Shown piece after piece: positions 37,001 to 49,200 of a stretch of 64,000 bases of DNA. Position 1 is the first letter of the stretch; every line of letters begins with the position of its first letter. The stretch lies in NCBI GenBank assembly GCA_032718475.1, contig JAUCBJ010003156.1, positions 27,489-91,488 of the forward strand. Reading direction: 5' to 3'. The notes beneath the pieces were generated by a model that did no database searches, had not been told where the DNA came from, and saw only the letters and a program-made list of their open reading frames with translations. Source of the stretch: Nemertoderma westbladi. Its lineage: Eukaryota > Xenacoelomorpha > Nemertodermatida > Nemertodermatidae. The position numbers and the translations under genes were made by a program.

Positions 37001-39990
37001 TTTTACGCGCACTTATAAACGCATTTGATATCAATTCCGGGTCAGAGAAAACCCACGAATCGATGAGTTTTTACCGCCAATTTACCAACCTAGTCTATCC
37101 AATATGTCAACTTGAGGTAAATAATAAACAACATATGGTCTATATTCTCGTTCCTTAGCAACTGGATTACCCAAGAAATCTAAAAAAAATGTAAACAATA
37201 ACAATTCTATAAATTTTAGTCCCTTTATTATATTGTGACAATGCAGTTGAAATATTTTCAGAACCGTTTAGAGATATTAATTCGTTTAAAACATAATGTG
37301 TTTCTAGAACTTAATATAAAAATATTATGTTGAACGACAATAAACCAGAGAGGGGGGGGGGGGGGGGGGGGGCATCCTCTGGGGATCGGATTGAAAGTCC
37401 GTCAACAATATTTATTTACTATATAATTTATTATTGGTATAAGTTAAAGACGGCTAAGTACAAATAGTGTTGCGTATAGTGGCTTCATATGATTGGTTTA
37501 GACAGTTGGGGGGCCAAGATGATGTAAATTGCGGAAATACAAGATATCCACTAGTATTTTCTTTCAAGTCTACATTTTATCTGAGTCGCCAGACTTCCAT
37601 CTGGAAGTCACCAGTTCGATCCCACCTGGACGTCATTACAGAATTTGAATGACCAACGAAAATTATAATAATAGTTTATAACTTACTTAGAATTCTGAGA
37701 TCAAGTAAATGTTTGAGTTCTGCGACGGTTTCATCTAGTCGTTGTATTTGGTTGTTATGGAGTAAAAGTTTCCGTAAACACGTGAGGTAATGCAACGATC
37801 CTTTTATTGTTACTAGTTCATTTCCTTGTAAATATAATTCTGTTATTCTACAATTATCCTGCAACACAAACAAAATGTGAACTTATTATGTTCCGATCGA
37901 ACCTCGGAAGAGAATCTGTTTAAACTGATAATTTAGCGTTTGCAAACTTTCATTGCTTGATTAATCACTGTATCATCCAAATGAAAAAAACACCATGTAA
38001 TGTTTTAAATATAATAGGCAGAACCTGTTATTGTTTTGCCGCTAATAAGACAGTACCTGCAATGTTTTGCTGCAAATAAAACAGTACCTGTAATGTTTTG
38101 CCTTAAATAAGACAGTACATGTAATGTTTTTCTACAAATAAGGCAGAACCTGTAATGTTTAGCTGGAAATTAGACAGTACCTGTAATGTTTTGGTGCAAA
38201 TACAACAGTATCTGTAATTAGACAACTATTTATTTATTTTCAAAATATTTTTTCAAAATTTAATTAAATTTCTTCAAAATTCACTATGCAGTGCAATTAT
38301 TTATAACGTGATTTCATTTTTTTCTATAACTACAGTAACACCGGTAGCCTACCTACATTACATAAGCAGACTGTCTGATGTGTAGTATCTGTAATGTTTT
38401 GCCGCTAATAAGACAGAACCTGTAATGTTTAGCTGCAAATTAGGCAGTACCTGTAATGTTTAGCTTCAAATAAGACATTGCAATGTATTGCCGCTAATAA
38501 AACAGTACCTTGAATGTTTTGCCGTTAATAAGACAGTACCTGAACTGTTTTGCCGCTAATAAGACAGTACCTGGAATGTTTTGCTGCAAATAAGACAGTA
38601 CCTGTAATGTTTTGCTGCAAATAAGACAGTACCTGTAATGTTTTGGTGGAAATTCGACATTACCTGTAAACTTGATCCTAAATTCCTGAGGAGATTGTCG
38701 TTCAGCCACAGTCGTTGTAAGTTTTTGAATCGAGACAACCCCGATACGATACCTAGACGTAGTCTACCGAGATATAACTCAGATACATTCTTATCCACCG
38801 ATATATTCTGCTTGCTTAACTGTCTCTTGATTGCCTGAAATTTTAAATCGAATGTTTAAAACAACCGGTTTTCAGTGCTTCTCTATTTCCTGCAGATGCA
38901 AAAAGTATGAACATTGTATCTGAGCCTAAATATATGTATTTTCTATTCACCGTTTGTTTGTAATGAAATGCGATAATGTCTGACCAACATTGTTGGTCAT
39001 CTGCTTTTGCCACCGTTCATTATGATTTGATCCTTTCGAGGCGCCATAATGGGACGGCACAAATATACGGAGTGTTTCTCTTTTAAATCGCTGTGAATAT
39101 GCATTACTGCCAGGCAGATGTTACATTGGTCCATGCATAGGAAACAACAAAGAATCTGACGGACTCAGCTGGCATCATAGAGGATTTTGTCTAATTACCA
39201 TTACAAAATCCCACTTTAACGGTTACACCATTGGCCAGGAGACCAGCCATTGGATCCCTACTTCATCAGGAGACCACACATTGGTTCCCTACTCTGACAA
39301 CTAAATGAATAATAAAGCGGATCAGGTAAACATTTGAACCTAATCATGATGAGACTTAGTCATCTAACCCACATTTTGTGGGGCATTTCTTGTGAAATTG
39401 AATATCATTCACATGAGAAAATCACAGTTACACGTGATGTAAAGTAAAATCATTGAAAGCATTTGGCTAAAAGTCGAATTTAAATGACCAATTCCATTAT
39501 TTGGAATGTTGGAAGTGTTAAATGCCCCATGGCGCCAACCAAAGGGTTCGCCAGAAAGGCTTTTTGAGTGGTAACAATTTGCATTTTTCAATAATTTTAT
39601 ATACACGTACTTTAACATGTTATAATTTCAAATCCAATTTGGAATTATTTTTGATAATAATTTTGATTTAAAGGTACGCCTGGTACGCAGCAAACTTCCG
39701 ACTCTCCGATCTTCACCCAGAGCAATCTTCGTCCGATAAATAATAACAACTTAATTACAAGTCTGGCTTATTATGAAACTGCTGTTCTATTACTTCCGTC
39801 TATAGTTTTGGTTCGAATTACATGCCACTGTAACCTGGTCATTACTTTTATATGGCATACTTTGGTATTTTAAAAATTGGACACAACCGTCTAACACAGG
39901 CAGATAGGGGGAGACACCTACATTGTATTACCTTACCTGATTACAAGCTCCATCTTCTTGTGGTAATTTTGATTGTTTCTCAAACGGCAT
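32320..39990 (-). CDS. LRRC72: LRRC72-like leucine-rich repeat protein, six exons
   Basis: Reconstructed on the minus strand from phase-compatible GT-AG sites: exon 1 39990-39937 (MPFEKQ...), exon 2 38834-38664, exon 3 37858-37687, exon 4 37179-37090, exon 5 36867-36717, exon 6 32452-32320. The total is 771 nt, 256 residues plus stop. Leucine-rich repeats are visible as VSELYLGRLRL, LQRLWLNDNLL, ITELYLQGNEL and LRKLLLHNNQI, followed by an LRR cap (YRPYVVYYLPQVDILDRL) and a tail with ERKEAMTLF and IGFGNRV. The spacing and motifs agree with vertebrate LRRC72 as I recall it (LYLNN, LLLHHNEL, LPGVELLDR, TLF, FGGKV); the human protein is somewhat longer, about 290 residues. Exon 6 (KYNWPVLKDDSEKRL) is the least certain but fits the phase exactly. 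The function is poorly known; association with ciliated tissues is family knowledge, not visible here. Introns contain minisatellites. Confidence 0.83.
34038..36500. repeat. 17/18-bp minisatellite in LRRC72-like intron 5
   Basis: About 2.46 kb, roughly 138 units, of an 18-bp unit (gacacggttcttccgtgt) mixed with a 17-bp form (gcacggttcttccgtgt). The 17-bp units shift frame, yet the unit has no stop in any of the three minus-strand frames, so several very long open frames coexist there (up to 831 codons, RKNRVT, HTEEPC and SHGRTV repeats). The array is inside the intron between the LRRC72-like exons 5 and 6. Confidence 0.95.
36643..36654. repeat. Poly-G tract (12)
   Basis: An uninterrupted run of 12 G in the LRRC72-like intron 5, about 60 bp from the exon 5 donor. 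Confidence 0.9.
37352..37372. repeat. Poly-G tract (21)
   Basis: An uninterrupted run of 21 G in the LRRC72-like intron 3. On the transcribed strand it is a C run, about 170 bp before the exon 4 acceptor. Confidence 0.9.
38005..38670. repeat. 31-bp tandem repeat in LRRC72-like intron 2, two blocks
   Basis: Units of 31 bp (aagacagtacctgtaatgtt plus ttgctgcaaat) occupy about 38005-38218 (around 7 units) and 38388-38670 (around 9 units), separated by about 170 bp of unrelated AT-rich DNA. Read on the gene's strand, each unit contains attacag|gtactg, a donor-like junction. The block nearest exon 2 starts with the real donor itself (ttacag|gtaatg at 38658-38669). Confidence 0.9.
38835..39936. other. 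LRRC72-like intron 1
   Basis: An intron of about 1.1 kb bounded by gtaagg (39936-39931) and ...atttcag (38835). Near 39215-39300 there is a loose duplication of the words aggagaccagccattgg and aggagaccacacattgg. No other feature is recognised. Confidence 0.5.
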
Positions 39991-40093
39991 GCTGGTAAGA
40001 ATTAATTAATATAAAGTATTAATTATTTATTGAAAAAAAATAATTGGTTTATAACAGAACTATGATAGAAACTATACGATTTGGAAACTGAAA

Positions 40094-40474
40094 GAACGCC
40101 TACCGCGGCCTACCGCGGCCTACCGCGGCCTACCGCGGCCTACCGCGGCCTACCGCGGCCTACCGCAGCCTACCGCGACCTACCGCGGCCTACCGCGACC
40201 TACCGCGACCTACCGCGGCCTACCGCGACCTACCGTGGCCTACCGCGGCCCACCGTGGCCTACCGCGACCCACCGCGGCCTACCGTGGCCTACCGCGACC
40301 TACCGTGGCCTACCGCGGCCTACCGCGGCCTACCGCGGCCTACCGCGGCCTACCGCGGCCTACCGCGGCCTACCGCGACCTGCCGTGGCCTACCGCGGCC
40401 CACCGTGGCCTACCGCGACCCACCGCGGCCTACAGCAGCCTACCGCGGCCTACCGTGGCCTACCGCGGCCTACC
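40094..40474. repeat. 10-bp CpG-rich minisatellite upstream of LRRC72-like gene
   Basis: About 38 copies of the 10-bp unit cctaccgcgg with variants cgacc, cgtgg and cagcc. It begins about 100 bp 5' of the proposed start codon at 39990. It is dense in CpG in an otherwise AT-rich region. Open frames encode TAAYRGLPRP-like repeats, an effect of the unit. Confidence 0.95.
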
Positions 40475-41027
40475 TCATAATTTTTATGGTTTCAAATTCT
40501 TGTAAATTCCAACGTATATTGGATACTGTTGAAATTCTAAATGATCAGTATATATATATATGGGCCTACAATATAAATGAATATGGAATAATTCGTAGAT
40601 AATTATACTGCTGACAGTAAAACGAATAAGGAACTCTCTAGCTAATATTGTTTGTGTGAATTCATTTTACGAGTAAGGAACGGCTTTAGTTTCAGTTGAA
40701 TTTCTTCACGGTTGTTATGACAACTGCATTGCCAAGATACGTAAATTTATTGCCAAAAAATAATGAGTTATTTTATTACTTTACTGTGGATATATCTCAG
40801 TCACGTGTGCGGTAATATTTAATTTTAATATCACAATAAATTTATTGCTTCCCAAGTTAATTTAATATGTAGCATTATTAAAATAAATTATTTAATTGAT
40901 TTAATTGAATTCCCATCAACGGCCTATGTGGAGTAGCGTACCGGTACTCCATTAGCACACTGCACATGCCAGGATTTCTGCCCAAGACTTATATTTCTCT
41001 TTCATTTATCGCCAGACCAATTGCCAA
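40475..41027. other. AT-rich spacer
   Basis: No gene is recognised. It lies between the 10-bp and 37-bp arrays. Confidence 0.4.
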
Positions 41028-41971
41028 TTAATGGACATTACTTGGGCCAGGTCACCCGATAATATTAATGGGCATTACTTGGGCCAGGTCACCCGATAAT
41101 ATTAATGGGCATTACTTGGGCCAGGTCACCCGATAATATTAATGGACATTACTTGGGCCAGGTCACCCGATAATATTAATGGGCATTACTTGGGCCAGGT
41201 CACCCGATAATATTAATGGGCATTACTTGGGCCAGGTCACCCGATAATATTAATGGGCATTACTTGGGCCAGGTCACCCGATAATATTAATGGACATTAC
41301 TTGGGCCAGGTCACCCGATAATATTAATGGGCATTACTTGGGCCAGGTCACCCGATAATATTAATGGGCATTACTTGGGCCAGGTCACCCGATAATATTA
41401 ATGGGCATTACTTGGGCCAGGTCACCCGATAATATTAATGGGCATTACTTGGGCCAGGTCACCCGATAATATTAATGGGCATTACTTGGGCCAGGTCACC
41501 CGATAATATTGATGGGCATTACTTGGGCCAGGTCACCCGATAATATTAATGGGCATTACTTGGGCCAGGTCACCCGATAATATTAATGGGCATTACTTGG
41601 GCCAGGTCACCCGATAATATTAATGGGCATTACTTGGGCCAGGTCACCCGATAATATTAATGGGCATTACTTGGGCCAGGTCACCCGATAATGTTAATGG
41701 GCATTACTTGGGCCAGGCCACCCGATAATATTAATGGGCATTACTTGGGCCAGGTCACCCGATAATATTAATGGGCATTACTTGGGCCAGGTCACCCGAT
41801 AATATTAATGGGCATTACTTGGGCCAGGTCACCCGATAATATTAATGGGCATTACTTGGGCCAGGTCACCCGATAATATTAATGGGCATTACTTGGGCCA
41901 GGTCACCCGATAATATTAATGGACATTACTTGGGCCAGGTCACCCGATAATATTAATGGGCATTACTTGGG
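41028..41971. repeat. 37-bp tandem repeat, about 25 near-identical copies
   Basis: The unit is attaatgggcattacttggg plus ccaggtcacccgataat. Copies differ at very few positions (gggcatt or ggacatt, one gatggg, one ccaggcc, one aatgtt). The period is exactly 37 bp, as from 41101 to 41138. The homogeneity suggests recent expansion. Confidence 0.95.
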
Positions 41972-42002
41972 TTGAATCTAACCGAAACAATAAACAAATT
42001 GT

Positions 42003-42737
42003 GTCTGATGTCTGCTGACGGTTGTCTGCTGTGTGTCAGGTACTGTCGATTGTCTGTTGTCGGGTGTCGCTTCACTGCTGTCGGTTGTCGCTTGTGTGCT
42101 GTCGGTTGTTTGCTGTTGGTTGACTGTTGTGGGTGGTCTGCTGTCGGTTATCTATTGTCGGTTGTCTGCTGTCGGTTGTCTGCTGTCTGTTGCTTGCTGT
42201 CGGTGGTCTGCTGTAGGTTGTCTGCTGTCGGTTGACTGCTGTCGGTTGACTGCTGTCGGATGTCTGCTGTCGGTTGCCGGATGTCTACTGTCGATTGTCG
42301 CTTGTGTGCTGTCGGTTGTCTGCTGTCGGTTGTCTGCTGTCGGTTGTGTGCTGTCGTTTGTCTGCTGCCGGTTGATTGCTGCCGGTTTCTGCTGTCGGTT
42401 GTCTGCTGTCTGTTGACTACTGAGGGTTGTCAGCTTCGGTTGTCTATTGTCGGTTGACTGCTGTCGGTTGTCTGCTGTCTGTTGTCGGATGTCTACTGTC
42501 GGTTGTCGCTTGTGTGCTGTCGGTTGTTTGCTCTTGGTTGTCTGATGTCGTTTGTCTGCTGTCGGTTGTCTGATGTCGTTTGTCTGCTGTCGGTTGTCTG
42601 ATGTCGTTTGTCTGCTGTCGGTTGTCTGCTGTCGGTTGTCTGCAGTCGGTTATCTGCAGTTGGTTGTCTGCTGTCGGTTGTCTGCAGTCGGTTGTCTGCT
42701 GTCGGTTGTCTGCTTCGGTTGTCGGCTGTCGGTGTAA
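42003..42737. repeat. 14-bp G/T-rich minisatellite, about 50 copies
   Basis: The unit gtctgctgtcggtt has many point variants (gtgtgct, atgtct, gactgct). The plus strand is strongly depleted in A. Frames stay open for up to about 127 codons (LSVVCCRLSAVGC-type repeats) because of the unit, not because of a gene. Confidence 0.93.
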
Positions 42738-43270
42738 CGTTTACACCGGTAATATATATATTAATTTAAAATTAATATATATATTTTATGGATTATATTA
42801 TTTCCCAAATGAAGGTAAAGTATCCAGCAAACGTTGGATAAATGTATCAAAGCAATTTTATATTATTATTGATTTTCAGCACTTCTGCGCTGAATAAAAA
42901 AAGCAACTCAATATTAACAGAAAACTACAGCACAGCCTCTTATTGAAGTAGGCATAGAGCATCATAGGTTATAATATGTTGAGCATTATTGATTTTAATC
43001 ACACCCAGATATTGATTATACATTAAATATTGTTACCCAAATGGGATAAAACTAGTAGTATTATCAAGAGCCCAAGATAATAGTGATTATACGCGTTATT
43101 ATAATTTTGTTATTTAATTATTATTATTTATTATTTAATCATTATTCTAATAAATAATCAATACATATCTTCTATCCTATCCCTTCCGTTAAAAAATAGT
43201 GTAAAAGTTTAGATTTTGTTTGCCATTGGTGTACCCCACTCGAAACGGCATGGCCCTTAATATATCTGAG
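42738..43270. other. AT-rich spacer
   Basis: No gene is recognised. A short inverted repeat of attaatatatat type lies at about 42750-42790. Confidence 0.4.
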
Positions 43271-46200
43271 GCCACCCGACCCATGCACCATTAGGTTAAT
43301 TAGATAGCCACCCATGCACCACTAGGTTAATTATATAGCCACCCATGCACAACTCGGTTAATTATACAGCCACCCATGCACCGCTAGGTTAATTATATAG
43401 CCACCCATGCACAACAAGGTTAATTATACAGCCACCCATACACCATTAGGTTAATTATATAGCCACCCATACACAATTAGGTTAATTATACAGCCACCCA
43501 TACACCATTAGGTTAATTATACAGCCACCCATACACAATTAGGTTAATTATACAGCCACCCATGCACCGCTAGGTTAATTATATAGCCACCCATGCACAA
43601 CAAGGTTAATTATACAGCCACCCATACACCATTAGGTTAATTATATAGCCACCCATGCACCATTAGGTTAATTATATAGCCACCCATGCACCACTAGGTT
43701 AATTATACAGCCACCCATGCACCACTAGGTTAATTATACAGCCACCCATACACAATTAGGTTAATTATACAGCCACCCATGCACCGCTAGGTTAATTATA
43801 TAGCCACCCATGCACAACAAGGTTAATTATACAGCCACCCATACACCATTAGGTTAATTATATAGCCGCCCATGCACCAATAGGTTAATTATATAGCCAC
43901 CCATACACAATTAGGTTAATTATACAGCCACCCATACACCATTAGGTTAATTATACAGCCACCCATACACAATTAGGTTAATTATACAGCCACCCATGCA
44001 CCGCTAGGTTAATTATATAGCCACCCATGCACAACAAGGTTAATTATACAGCCACCCATACACCATTAGGTTAATTATATAGCCACCCATGCACCATTAG
44101 GTTAATTATATAGCCACCCATGCAGCACTAGGTTAATTATACAGCCACCCATGCACCACTAGGTTAATTATACAGCCACCCATACACAATTAGGTTAATT
44201 ATACAGCCACCCATGCACCGCTAGGTTAATTATATAGCCACCCATGCACAACAAGGTTAATTATACAGCCACCCATACACCATTAGGTTAATTATATAGC
44301 CGCCCATGCACCAATAGGTTAATTATTTAGCCACCCATGCACAACTATGTAAATTATATAGCCACCCATGTACAACAAGGTTAATTATATAGCCACCCAT
44401 CATGCACCACTAGGTTAATTATATAGCTACCCATGCACCACTAGGTTAATTATACAGCCATCCATACACCATTAGGTTAATTATATAGCCACCCATGCAC
44501 CACTAGATTAATTATATAGCCACCCATACACCATTAGGTTAATTATATAGCCACCCATACACCATTAGGTTAATTATATAGCCACCCATGCACCACTAGG
44601 TTAATTATACAGCCACCCATGCACCACTAGGTTAATTATACAGCCACCCATACACAATTAGGTTAATTATACAGCCACCCATGCACCACTAGGTTAATTA
44701 TACAGCCACCCATACACAATTAGGTTAATTATATAGCCACCCATACACCATTAGGTTAATTATATAGCCACCCATACACCATTAGGTTAATTATATAGCC
44801 ACCCATGCACCACTAGGTTAATTATACAGACACCCATGCACCACTAGGTTAATTATACAGCCACCCATACACAATTAGGTTAATTATACAGCCACCCATG
44901 CACCACTAGGTTAATTATACAGCCACCCATACACAATTAGGTTAATTATATAGCCACCCATACACCATTAGGTTAATTATATAGCCACCCATGCACCACT
45001 AGGTTAATTATATAGCCACCCATGCACCACTAGGTTAATTATATAGCCACCCATCATGCACCACTAGGTTAATTATATAGCCACCCATGCACAACAAGGT
45101 TAATTATATAGCCACCCATACACCATTAGGTTAATTATATAGCCACCCATGCACCACAAGGTTCATTATATACCCACCCATGCACAACTATGTAAATTAT
45201 ATAGCCACCCATGCACAACAAAGTTAATTATATAGCCACCCATCATGCACCACAAGGTTAATTATATAGCCACCCATGCACCACTAGGTTAATTATACAG
45301 CCACCCATACACAATTAGGTTAATTATACAGCCACCCATGCACCACTAGGTTAATTATATAGCCACCCATGCACCACTAGGTTAATTATATAGCCACCCA
45401 TGCACCACTAGGTTAATTATACAGCCACCCATACACAATTAGGTTAATTATACAGCCACCCATGCACCACTAGGTTAATTATACAGCCATCCATACACAA
45501 TTAGGTTAATTATACAGCCACCCATGCACCACTAGGTTAATTATATAGCCACCCATGCACAATTAGGTTAATTATATAGGTACCCATCATGCACCACTAG
45601 GTTAATTATATAGCCACCCATGCACCACTAGGTTAATTATGTAGCCACCCATGCACCACTAGGTTAATTATATAGCCACCCATCATGCACCACTAGGTTA
45701 ATTATATAGCCACCCATGCACAACAAGGTTAATTATACAGCCACCCATGCACCATTAGGTTAATTATATAGCCACCCATACACCATTAGATTAATTATAT
45801 AGCCACCCATGCACCACTAGGTTAATTATATAGCCACCCATACACCATTAGGTTAATTATATAGCCACCCATGCACCACAAGGTTCATTATATAGCCACC
45901 CATGCACCACTAGGTTAATTATATAGCCACCTATGCACCACTAGGTTAATTATATAGCCACCCATGCACCATTAGGTTAATTATATAGCCACCCATACAC
46001 CATTAGGTTAATTATATAGCCACCCATGCACCATTAGGTTAATTATATAGCCACCCATGCACCATTAGGTTAATTATATAGCCACCTATACACCATTAGG
46101 TTAATTATATAGCCACCCATGCACCACTAGGTTAATTATATAGCCAGCCCTCATGCACCACTAGGTTAATTATATAGCCACCCATACACCATTAGGTTAA

Positions 46201-49200
46201 TTATATAGCCACCCATGCACCACAAGGTTCATTATATAGCCACCCATGCACCACTAGGTTAATTAGATAGCCACCTATGCACCACTAGGTTAATTATATA
46301 GCCACCCATGCACCATTAGGTTAATTATATAGCCACCCATACACCATTAGGTTAATTATAGAGCCACCCATGCACCACTAGGTTAATTATATAGCCACCC
46401 ATGCACCACTAGGTTAATTATATAGCCACCCATGCACCACTAGGTTAATTATATAGCTACCCATGCACCACTAGGTTAATTATATAGCCACCCATGCACC
46501 ACTAGGTTAATTATATAGCCACCCATCATGCACCATTAGGTTAATTATATAGCCACCCATACACCATTAGGTTAATTATATAGCCACCCATGCACCACTA
46601 GGTTAATTATATAGCCACCCCTCATGCACCACTAGGTTAATTATATAGCCACCCATACACCATTAGGTTAATTATATAGCCACCCATGCACCACAAGGTT
46701 CATTATATAGCCACCCATGCACCACAAGGTTCATTATATAGCCACCCATGCACCACTAGGTTAATTATATAGCCACCTATGCACCACTAGGTTAATTATA
46801 TAGCCACCCATGCACCATTAGGTTAATTATATAGCCACCCATACACCATTAGGTTAATTATATAGCCACCCATGCACCATTAGGTTAATTATATAGCCAC
46901 CCATGCACCATTAGGTTAATTATATAGCCACCTATACAACATTAGGTTAATTATATAGCCACCCATGCACCACTAGGTTAATTATATAGCCACCCATACA
47001 CCATTAGGTTAATTACACAGCCACCCATGCACAATTAGGTTAATTATATAGGTACCCATGCACCACTATGTAAATTACGTAGCCACCCATGCACCACTAG
47101 GTTAATTATATAGCCACCCATCATGCACCACTAGGTTAATTATATAGCCACCCATACACCATTAGGTTAATTATATAGCCACCCATGCACCACAAGGTTC
47201 ATTATATAGCCACCCATGCACCACTAGGTTAATTATATAGCCACCTATGCACCACTAGGTTAATTATATAGCCACCCATGCACCACTAGGTTAATTATAC
47301 AACCACCCATACACCATTAGGTTAATTATATAGCCACCCATGCACCACTAGGTTAATTATATAGCTACCCATGCACCACTAGGTTAATTATATAGCCACC
47401 CATGCACCACTAGGTTAATTATATAGCCACCCATCATGCACCATTAGGTTAATTATATAGCCACCCATACACCATTAGGTTAATTATATAGCCACCCATG
47501 CACCACTAGGTTAATTATATAGCCACCCCTCATGCACCACTAGGTTAATTATATAGCCACCCATACACCATTAGGTTAATTATATAGCCACCCATGCACC
47601 ACAAGGTTCATTATATAGCCACCCATGCACCACAAGGTTCATTATATAGCCACCCATGCACCACTAGGTTAATTATATAGCCACCTATGCACCACTAGGT
47701 TAATTATACAACCACCCATACACCATTAGGTTAATTATATAGCCACCCATGCACCACTAGGTTAATTATATAGCTACCCATGCACCACTAGGTTAATTAT
47801 ATAGCCACCCATGCACCACTAGGTTAATTATATAGCCACCCATCATGCACCATTAGGTTAATTATATAGCCACCCATACACCATTAGGTTAATTACACAG
47901 CCACCCATGCACAATTAGGTTAATTATATAGGTACCCATGCACCACTATGTAAATTATGTAGCCACCCATGCACCACTAGGTTAATTATATAGCCACCCA
48001 TCATGCACCACTAGGTTAATTATATAGCCACCCATGCACCACTAGGTTAATTATACAGCCACCCATACACAATTAGGTTAATTATACAGCCACCCATGCA
48101 CCACTAGGTTAATTATATAGCCACCCATGCACCACTAGGTTAATTATATAGCCACCCATGCACCACTAGGTTAATTATACAGCCACCCATACACAATTAG
48201 GTTAATTATACAGCCACCCATGCACCACTAGGTTAATTATACAGCCATCCATACACAATTAGGTTAATTATACAGCCACCCATGCACCACTAGGTTAATT
48301 ATATAGCCACCCATGCACAATTAGGTTAATTATATAGGTACCCATCATGCACCACTAGGTTAATTATATAGCCACCCATGCACCACTAGGTTAATTATGT
48401 AGCCACCCATGCACCACTAGGTTAATTATATAGCCACCCATCATGCACCACTAGGTTAATTATATAGCCACCCATGCACAACAAGGTTAATTATACAGCC
48501 ACCCATGCACCATTAGGTTAATTATATAGCCACCCATACACCATTAGATTAATTATATAGCCACCCATGCACCACTAGGTTAATTATATAGCCACCCATA
48601 CACCATTAGGTTAATTATATAGCCACCCATGCACCACAAGGTTCATTATATAGCCACCCATGCACCACTAGGTTAATTATATAGCCACCTATGCACCACT
48701 AGGTTAATTATATAGCCACCCATGCACCATTAGGTTAATTATATAGCCACCCATACACCATTAGGTTAATTATATAGCCACCCATGCACCATTAGGTTAA
48801 TTATATAGCCACCCATGCACCATTAGGTTAATTATATAGCCACCTATACACCATTAGGTTAATTATATAGCCACCCATGCACCACTAGGTTAATTATATA
48901 GCCAGCCCTCATGCACCACTAGGTTAATTATATAGCCACCCATACACCATTAGGTTAATTATATAGCCACCCATGCACCACAAGGTTCATTATATAGCCA
49001 CCCATGCACCACTAGGTTAATTAGATAGCAACCTATGCACCACTAGGTTAATTATATAGCCACCCATGCACCATTAGGTTAATTATATAGCCACCCATAC
49101 ACCATTAGGTTAATTATAGAGCCACCCATGCACCACTAGGTTAATTATATAGCCACCCATGCACCACTAGGTTAATTATATAGCCACCCATGCACCACTA

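Noticed and set aside
36626-37158. Plus-strand open frames at 36626-36808 and 36928-37158
   Set aside because: They are antisense to LRRC72-like exons 5 and 4, which have conserved protein sequence and splice sites.
37575-37635. tRNA or tRNA-derived SINE (word agttcgatccc resembling a B box)
   Set aside because: The T-arm stem does not pair, no A box is present at the right distance and no cloverleaf can be drawn.
38638-38838. Plus-strand open frame
   Set aside because: Antisense to LRRC72-like exon 2.
40081-40602. 173-codon proline/arginine/tyrosine-rich frame
   Set aside because: Arises from the 10-bp CpG repeat; all frames give similar repeats.
42003-42737. Cysteine-rich protein frames (CCRLSAVGC-type)
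   Set aside because: Product of the 14-bp repeat read in several frames; no gene features.
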